64,000 nt of DNA. Source: Streptomyces sp. NBC_00102 (GTDB lineage: Bacteria; Actinomycetota; Actinomycetes; Streptomycetales; Streptomycetaceae). Position numbers and translations under genes: made by a program. Positions 59,207 through 64,000 of this stretch are shown piece by piece; the stretch's first letter is position 1; every line of letters starts with the position of its first letter. The stretch spans positions 310,001 to 374,000 of the forward strand of contig NZ_JAPEMC010000002.1 of assembly GCF_026343115.1 (NCBI RefSeq), read 5' to 3'. The notes under the pieces are model-generated. The model was given only the letters and a program-made list of their open reading frames with translations, made no database searches and was not told the DNA's origin.

Positions 59207-60067
59207 GTGAGCGAGCCCCGGTCAGCCCCGACCGTGGGGCAGGTCGTCCTCGGCAGACGCCTGCAGGACCTGCGGGAACGTGCCGGACTGACCCGCGACC
59301 AGGCGGCCAAGGTGCTCCGCGTCGCGTCCGCCACGGTCCGACGGATGGAGACGGCCGAGGTCGCCCTCAAAATCCCTTACGTGCAGGCGCTGTTGCGTGC
59401 GTACGGGATCGGCGAGGAAGAGACCGACGCCTTCGTCGACCTCGCCGAAGAGGCCAACAAGCCCGGCTGGTGGCAGCGTTACCACGACGTGCTCCCCGAC
59501 TGGTTCAGTATGTACGTCAGCCTGGAGGGCGCGGCGAGCCTGCTGCGCATGTACGAACCGCACTTCGTGCCCGGGCTCCTCCAGACCGAGGACTACGCCC
59601 GCTCCGTGATGCTGAGCGGAGCGATCGGCCAGTCCCGGCCCGAGGACATCGAGCGGCACGTCGCCCTGCGCATGGAGCGCCAGAGCCTGCTCGCGAAGGC
59701 GGACGCCCCGAGGCTGTGGGTGGTCATGGACGAGACCGTCCTGCGACGGCCGGTCGGTAGTCCCGAGGTCATGCGCGCACAGATCGACAAGCTGCTGGAA
59801 GCCTCCGAACAGACGCACATCACCCTGCAGGTCGCGGAGTTCGCGACCGGCCACCATCCCGGGACCTACGGCCCGTTCGTGCTCTTCCGCTTCGGAGTGC
59901 CCGAACTGCCCGACATGGTCTTCAGCGAGTACCTGACCGGCGCCGTCTACTTCGACGCGCGCCCGGAGGTGGCTTCCTACCTCGAGGTCATGGACCGCAT
60001 GGCGGCCCAGGCCGCGACTGCACGACGCACGAAGGACATCCTCCGGGATTTCCGCAAGGAGCTGTGA
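59207..60067 (+). CDS. XRE-type regulator with DUF5753 domain (Scr1/WhiJ-like)
   Basis: A 286-aa regulator. The helix-turn-helix (GRRLQDLRERAGLTRDQAAKVL, about residues 17-72) is followed by the DUF5753 domain (SLLRMYEPHFVPGLLQTEDYARSV, LLEASEQTHITLQVAEFATGHHPGTYGPF, to the end). Such proteins, of the WhiJ group, act in developmental control in Streptomyces and usually have a small DUF397 partner next door, as here. GTG 59207 follows the near-perfect ribosome-binding site GGAGG. Confidence 0.95.
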   Translation: MSEPRSAPTVGQVVLGRRLQDLRERAGLTRDQAAKVLRVASATVRRMETAEVALKIPYVQALLRAYGIGEEETDAFVDLAEEANKPGWWQRYHDVLPDWFSMYVSLEGAASLLRMYEPHFVPGLLQTEDYARSVMLSGAIGQSRPEDIERHVALRMERQSLLAKADAPRLWVVMDETVLRRPVGSPEVMRAQIDKLLEASEQTHITLQVAEFATGHHPGTYGPFVLFRFGVPELPDMVFSEYLTGAVYFDARPEVASYLEVMDRMAAQAATARRTKDILRDFRKEL

Positions 60068-60303
60068 TGAGCGACATCTACAACGGCATGCCGGCCGCCG
60101 CCCTCGGTGCGGAGGGCTGGTCGAAGCCCTGGAGCGGGGGCAACGGCGGCAACTGTGTCGAGACCCTGAAACTGGCCGACGGCAGGGTCGCCGTCCGCCA
60201 GTCCGCGGACCCCGACGGCCCGGCGCTCATCTACTCCACCGGCGAGATGGCCGCCTTCATCCAGGGCGCCAAGACCGGCCAGGCGGACTTCCTGCTGACC
60301 TGA
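60067..60303 (+). CDS. DUF397 small protein, partner of the DUF5753 regulator
   Basis: A 78-aa DUF397 protein: WSKPWSGGNGGNCVETLKL, then GRVAVRQSADPDGPALIYSTGEMAAFI, the family consensus. The gene begins in the TGATG overlap with the regulator stop (a GTG codon at 60064 is an alternative). DUF397 proteins are predicted to bind and control their partner regulator, as in WhiJ-type pairs. Confidence 0.95.
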   Translation: MSDIYNGMPAAALGAEGWSKPWSGGNGGNCVETLKLADGRVAVRQSADPDGPALIYSTGEMAAFIQGAKTGQADFLLT

Positions 60304-60325
60304 ACCGACCTGACCTGACCCGGTC

Positions 60326-60352
60326 CGGGCCGGTCCGGTCCGGTCCGGCCCG
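60326..60352. terminator. Hairpin between convergent DUF397 and DUF5753 genes
   Basis: An 8-bp stem CGGGCCGG/CCGGCCCG with an 11-nt loop made of GGTCC repeats, located in the 52-bp gap between the two convergent stop codons. Confidence 0.5.
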
Positions 60353-60355
60353 AGC

Positions 60356-61213
60356 CTACGACCGGCACACCTCGGCCAGCAGGTCGGCGCTGCTCCGCGG
60401 GGCGAGCGCCACCGCCCGCAACCGTTCGAATGCCGCCCTGAACTGCCGGGTCTCCGCCTCCGACTCCAGGAAGAGATCGCCCGCAGGTGTGTCCATGTAG
60501 ACCAGCTCCGGATCCCTCGGGTCCGGGAAATCCAGGTGGACGAAGCCTCCGGCCATACCGGTGTGCGCCCCCGCGCCGAACGGGATCACCTGGACACAGA
60601 TCTCCGGCTCCTCCGCGATCCGCAGAAGGTGTTCGGCCTGCTCGCGCATCACGTCCCGCCCGCCGACCACCCGTCGTACGGCCGCCTCGTCCAGGACCGC
60701 CCGGAGCCGCAGAGGAGGGGACGCGCCGAGCGCGGCCTGCCGCTCCATCAACGCCGCCACCCGGGCGCCGGGTTCCGAAGGGCCCGCGCCGTGGAGGGCG
60801 CCCCTGATCACGGCCCGGGCGTACCGTTCGGTCTGGAGCAGCCCCGGCACGAACGACGGCTCGTAGGCGCGTACCGTCCGCGCCTCGGCCTCGAACCCGA
60901 TGTACGCGGCATACCGCTCGGACAGTCCGGCGTGGTACGGCCGCAACCAGCTCCGGTCCTGCGAGTGGCGTTCCGCCGCGAGCAGGTCGCTGCGCTCCGC
61001 CTCGCTCGCCCCGTACACCTCCATCAGGGCCGTCAGGGTCCTCTTCTGCGGTCGGGCGCGCGCCTTCTCGATCCGGTACAGCGTCACGCCGTTGATGCCG
61101 GTCCGCTCGGTGACCTCCTCGCGCGTCAGGTCCGCCGCGGTGCGCAGGCGTCGGAGCATCGCGGCGAGCCGCCGGAGTCGGACCGTGGGTGGGGCCTGCC
61201 GCTTCTCAGACAC
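60356..61213 (-). CDS. Second XRE-type regulator with DUF5753 domain
   Basis: A 285-aa regulator of the same family as the one at 59207 but clearly divergent. Helix-turn-helix RLAAMLRRLRTAADLTREEVTERTGINGVTLYRIE (in parts, residues ~14-70), then the DUF5753 domain with TVRAYEPSFVPGLLQTERYARAVI and VIPFGAGAHTGMAGGFVHLDF. It lacks an adjacent DUF397 gene. A perfect inverted repeat (61295-61315) lies 82 bp upstream of its start. Confidence 0.93.
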   Translation of the reverse strand: MSEKRQAPPTVRLRRLAAMLRRLRTAADLTREEVTERTGINGVTLYRIEKARARPQKRTLTALMEVYGASEAERSDLLAAERHSQDRSWLRPYHAGLSERYAAYIGFEAEARTVRAYEPSFVPGLLQTERYARAVIRGALHGAGPSEPGARVAALMERQAALGASPPLRLRAVLDEAAVRRVVGGRDVMREQAEHLLRIAEEPEICVQVIPFGAGAHTGMAGGFVHLDFPDPRDPELVYMDTPAGDLFLESEAETRQFRAAFERLRAVALAPRSSADLLAEVCRS

Positions 61214-61280
61214 TCTGCGCCTTCCGTGATCGGTGGTAGCCGCGAGTCTGATCGGTGACCCCGCTCCATCTCAAGCGGGC

Positions 61281-61315
61281 GAACGCAACGCGGAAGAACG
61301 CAATCCTTGCGTTCT
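61281..61315. promoter_or_regulatory. GAACGCAA operator array upstream of the second DUF5753 regulator
   Basis: A perfect 9-bp inverted repeat AGAACGCAA-TCC-TTGCGTTCT (61295-61315) is accompanied by a third half-site GAACGCAA at 61281-61288. Three copies of the same octamer in 35 bp point to cooperative protein binding, most likely by the regulator at 60356. Confidence 0.7.
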
Positions 61316-61504
61316 GTCCCTCTCGGGATGCATGCTGGGTGCGATCACATGCTCACCGTGTGCACATGGCCGGGGTGGGGCGGGCGCGAACGGTCATGCC
61401 CGCCGGAGAGATCTCCGTGGCGACGTTCCGCCTCGGGGGTGCGGCCTGTGCCGCGGGAGGAGCGCCGACATGGTCCGGACACCTGGGGAAGGGCGGTGGG
61501 CGCG

Positions 61505-61759
61505 ATGACGATTCCGCCGATCTGCCTCGACTGCCACGGTTCGATCCTCGGTCAGGTGGTGGTCGTGGTCTTCGGAGACAACGCGTCCGGGACGCGGGGG
61601 CACGGGTACGCGCATCCGGCGGGGGCGTCCGAGTGCCTGCCCGTGGCGTCCTCCGTGCGGGGCAAGCGGCGCCGGTGGACGGCCGAGAGCCTGAACTCCG
61701 CGAGCGACGGCGCGAGTCGTCCCGCGCCGGGCGGTCGGGAAGGGCGGGACATCGACTGA
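61505..61759 (+). CDS. Small hypothetical protein with CxxC
   Basis: An 84-aa frame beginning MTIPPICLDCHGSILGQVV. A single CxxC pair (ICLDCHG) lies near the N-terminus, followed by a hydrophobic strand and a basic, disordered C-terminus. GAAGGG lies ~13 bases before the ATG. It could be a minor zinc-binding protein; no family is recognised. Confidence 0.45.
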   Translation: MTIPPICLDCHGSILGQVVVVVFGDNASGTRGHGYAHPAGASECLPVASSVRGKRRRWTAESLNSASDGASRPAPGGREGRDID

Positions 61760-61766
61760 CGTGTCG

Positions 61767-63254
61767 TCACGAACGGCTCACCGAGCGGGTGATGCCCGCC
61801 GCGATCGTCGTCGCCAGCAGCCACCCGGTCACGACCAGCGCATAGGAGAGCCACTGGTACCACCCCTGCGGATCGAACGCCCGCTCCTGCCCGAAGTCGA
61901 CGATCGGCAGCAGCAGATCCGCCGTGTAGAAGAGCGGATTGAAGTCCGGAGCCTCGTCCGCCTTCAGGGCTGCAGGGTGGTGGACGCCGAACACGACCGA
62001 GCCGACCAGGAGCAGGGAGGCGAGCCAGGCCGCCGCGCGGGCCGGCCGGAAGCCGTAGCCCACGGTGGCGTCCTGGAGGCGTCCCCATACCCTGCCGTAG
62101 GCGGGAAGCGTCGCCCGCCGGCGTCGCTGCTTCGCCAACTGCACCGTACGGGCCGCGTCGTCGTCGCCGACCCGTCGGTAGGAGGCGGTCAACTGCTCGT
62201 ACACGTAGGGCACGTAGCCGTCCTCATCCCGCTCCAGCAGCGGCAGCCGGCGGAGGGCCGGCAGGTGGGGGAGGAGGGTGCCGAACGTCAGGCCCTCCAA
62301 CTGCACCTCCTCCGGCCAGACACCGGGATCGGCGTGGATCAGGTCGATCCGGGCGCGGCGCAGGTTCACCCGGCCCTCCACCCGGGCCGCGTCGCGCAGC
62401 CAGAATTCGCCGATCACGGCGCTGCTGGCGCGCAGTGCCGTCCCACCGGGGTGGGCGAACGACCCGTACGCGAGGTTCAGCTGCCCAGGTATCCGGGCGC
62501 CGCGCAGATCGACCAGGCCCCGGGCCCGCAGTCGCATGGCGTGCAGATCGGTCCCCACGCTCAGCGTCTGGGCGTGCAGGGCGGTCCCGCCCGGGTTCAC
62601 CAGCCGTGCGTCGTTCAGCACGATCTGACCCGGCACGACGGCCCCGGCGAGCCGTGTCTCGCCGTGCACCACCAGGCCGGGCATCCAGAGGTCGTCACCG
62701 GTCGTGATGTGGTTCATCTGCAGGGCGGCTCCGACGGCGGTCGCGGTGGATCCGTCGGCATGCACCCCGATCCGGGCCCCGTCGAGGAAGACCGCCTGCT
62801 CCACCCGGCTGCCGTCCAGACGCACCTGGCCGGGAATCCGGCAGTCGGTGAGCCGCAGCGCCCCGTGCACCCGGAGAGTCGCGGCGTGCAGTTCGGGGAG
62901 CACCGACTCGCTCAGGTTGAGCTGCCGCACCTCGGCCCCGTAGAGGTTGGGCACCCCGTCGAAGTGGCAGCCGGCCAGGAGGACGGCGCACTCGGCGACG
63001 GCGTACCGGATGTCGAGTTCACCCGTGATCCGTGCGCCCACCATCCGCAGGGCCGGTATCTCACCGTCCTCCCTCGCCCCGGCAAGCAGCACCCTCCGGA
63101 GCACGGCGGCCCGCACGGTCCGCTCCGGCCCCCAGCCGGCGCCCGTCTCCGGGTCGTCCTCGGCCGCGTCGCCCGTACGGAAGTCGACGACAGCCCCACG
63201 CGGATACGCGTCCACCACCCGGCGCTCGGCGGCCGTCAGCTCGGTGATCTCCAT
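61767..63254 (-). CDS. Pentapeptide-like repeat protein with C-terminal membrane segments
   Basis: A 495-aa protein. The centre (about residues 65-330) is built of repeated 20-residue units with pentapeptide-like beta-helix character (ARITGELDIR, LRLTDCRIPGQVRLDG, VHGETRLAGAVVPGQIVLND). A basic linker follows, then two to three C-terminal membrane segments (AAAWLASLLLVGSVVFGV and WLSYALVVTGWLLATTIAAGI) separated by a loop, LLLPIVDFGQERAF. This C-terminal layout recalls two-TM channel proteins, but no TVGYGD selectivity filter is present. Homologues are often labelled membrane-associated oxidoreductase without evidence. Function unknown. Confidence 0.75.
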   Translation of the reverse strand: MEITELTAAERRVVDAYPRGAVVDFRTGDAAEDDPETGAGWGPERTVRAAVLRRVLLAGAREDGEIPALRMVGARITGELDIRYAVAECAVLLAGCHFDGVPNLYGAEVRQLNLSESVLPELHAATLRVHGALRLTDCRIPGQVRLDGSRVEQAVFLDGARIGVHADGSTATAVGAALQMNHITTGDDLWMPGLVVHGETRLAGAVVPGQIVLNDARLVNPGGTALHAQTLSVGTDLHAMRLRARGLVDLRGARIPGQLNLAYGSFAHPGGTALRASSAVIGEFWLRDAARVEGRVNLRRARIDLIHADPGVWPEEVQLEGLTFGTLLPHLPALRRLPLLERDEDGYVPYVYEQLTASYRRVGDDDAARTVQLAKQRRRRATLPAYGRVWGRLQDATVGYGFRPARAAAWLASLLLVGSVVFGVHHPAALKADEAPDFNPLFYTADLLLPIVDFGQERAFDPQGWYQWLSYALVVTGWLLATTIAAGITRSVSRS

Positions 63255-63401
63255 CGGCCGAGACTCTGTCCGTACCGCACGGGGGTGTCAACCCCGCGCA
63301 TGCGGAGCACAAGGCCCACGCGGGACGGAACGGGCGTGCGAAGGGGAACGGCGTGCGAGGGGAGGGGACGGCCGGCGCGGCCGACGGGCGACAATGGCCG
63401 T

Positions 63402-63845
63402 ATGTCACGACGCACCGCCCCCCGCCGGAAACCGTCCGTCCCCGCAGCCCCGCGCATCACCCCCGACGACCCCTGCCCCTGCGGCCTGTCCGCTCCGTAC
63501 GGTGCGTGCTGCGGGCGGTACCACGCGGGCACCGCGGCCGCGCCGACCTGCGAGGCGCTCATGCGGTCGAGGTACACGGCCTTCGTCGTCCGGGACGCCG
63601 GATATCTGCTGCGCACCTGGCACCCTGCGACCCGCCCTCCGGTCGTCGAGTTCGATCCGGGCACGCGGTGGGACCGGCTGGAGATCCTGGGGGCCACCGA
63701 GGGCAGTGCCTTCCACACGACGGGTACCGTCACCTTCCGCGCCCACTTCACCGAGGGAGGGCGGCCCGGCAGCATGCACGAGCGGAGCACCTTCGTCCGT
63801 CACGAGGGCGCCTGGGTCTACGAGGACGGCGTGTTCCCCGAGTGA
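63402..63845 (+). CDS. YchJ-like protein (UPF0225, SEC-C motif)
   Basis: A 147-aa protein. An N-terminal SEC-C zinc motif, DPCPCGLSAPYGACCGRYH, is followed by the YchJ NTF2-like domain (CEALMRSRYTAFVVRDAGYLLRTWHPATRP, then FRAHFTEGG, HERSTFVRHEGAWVYEDG). The family is widespread and uncharacterised. The start at 63402 has no Shine-Dalgarno sequence; GACAAT just upstream suggests a leaderless transcript. Confidence 0.9.
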   Translation: MSRRTAPRRKPSVPAAPRITPDDPCPCGLSAPYGACCGRYHAGTAAAPTCEALMRSRYTAFVVRDAGYLLRTWHPATRPPVVEFDPGTRWDRLEILGATEGSAFHTTGTVTFRAHFTEGGRPGSMHERSTFVRHEGAWVYEDGVFPE

Positions 63846-63872
63846 CACCGCGGCCCCTCACGGGTGCGGCGC

Positions 63873-64000
63873 TCAGACCGTCGTGCCCACCGGGGTCGGG
63901 GCGTGGCTCCGGGAGGCCGGGGCGAGTTCCGCCGCCAGGTCCTCCGCGAGCAACTGCTTGGCGATGACGTCGACCGCCGCCCTCAGCTGCCGGTCGTCGG
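63873..64000 (-). CDS. C-terminal end of an unidentified protein (partial at right edge)
   Basis: The last 41 or so codons of a minus-strand gene, ending at a TGA at 63873-63875. The translation (LRAAVDVIAKQLLAEDLAAEL then a Pro/Thr-rich tail) is a helix followed by a disordered end. Too short to identify. Confidence 0.55.
   Translation of the reverse strand, partial: DDRQLRAAVDVIAKQLLAEDLAAELAPASRSHAPTPVGTTV

Noticed and set aside
61761..63845. 694-aa plus-strand protein
   Set aside because: Residues before 63402 are antisense to the pentapeptide-like gene; only the YchJ-like C-terminus is real.

Overview
The window is chromosomal DNA from a Streptomyces-type actinomycete. It has very high GC with strong G/C third-position bias, frequent GTG starts, many 4-nt ATGA/GTGA gene overlaps, a conservon (cvnABCD plus a P450), a DUF5753 regulator with a DUF397 partner, and a class II tRNA-Leu with an encoded CCA. 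All calls were made by eye from the sequence and from memory of protein families; no search was run.

Layout. 1-11 kb holds a partial ketoacyl-ACP synthase III, a GntR/FCD regulator, a DUF2254 membrane protein, tRNA-Leu(GAG), a short lower-GC stretch with an orphan small gene, a VOC protein, a frameshifted and truncated DUF1801-like pseudogene, a DHA2-type MFS exporter, an ATP-grasp protein, a YceI protein and an unknown.

10.6-28.4 kb is the centrepiece: what looks like a complete xyloglucan utilisation locus. A LacI-family regulator stands beside a six-gene minus-strand operon (binding lipoprotein, two CUT1-like permeases, Tat-exported GH74 endo-xyloglucanase, GH42 beta-galactosidase, GH95 alpha-L-fucosidase). 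A divergent plus-strand pair encodes a GH3 enzyme and a YicI-like GH31 alpha-xylosidase. Four near-identical palindromes with the core GAAGCGCTTC lie in front of the regulator and between the divergent operons. Only GH74 carries an export signal, so the model is: extracellular depolymerisation, uptake of oligosaccharides (ATPase supplied from elsewhere), then cytoplasmic removal of fucose, galactose, glucose and xylose.

28.4-41.4 kb holds a 7-bp tandem repeat, three unknown genes, an AspT-like transporter, a secreted vWA protein with a partner, then the divergent xylB/xylA pair with a ROK regulator nearby, which would metabolise the xylose released by the locus above, then a DUF3105/DUF305 pair.

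41.4-64 kb holds a DUF2510/scramblase protein, two FUSC-type membrane proteins with a translationally coupled MarR regulator, an IclR regulator, the conservon with a CYP157-like P450 lacking the ExxR motif, a GH4 glycosidase, a large WGR/DUF4132 protein, two DUF5753 helix-turn-helix regulators each preceded by a distinct perfect inverted repeat, a DUF397 partner, a pentapeptide-like membrane protein, a YchJ-like protein, and a partial gene at the right edge.
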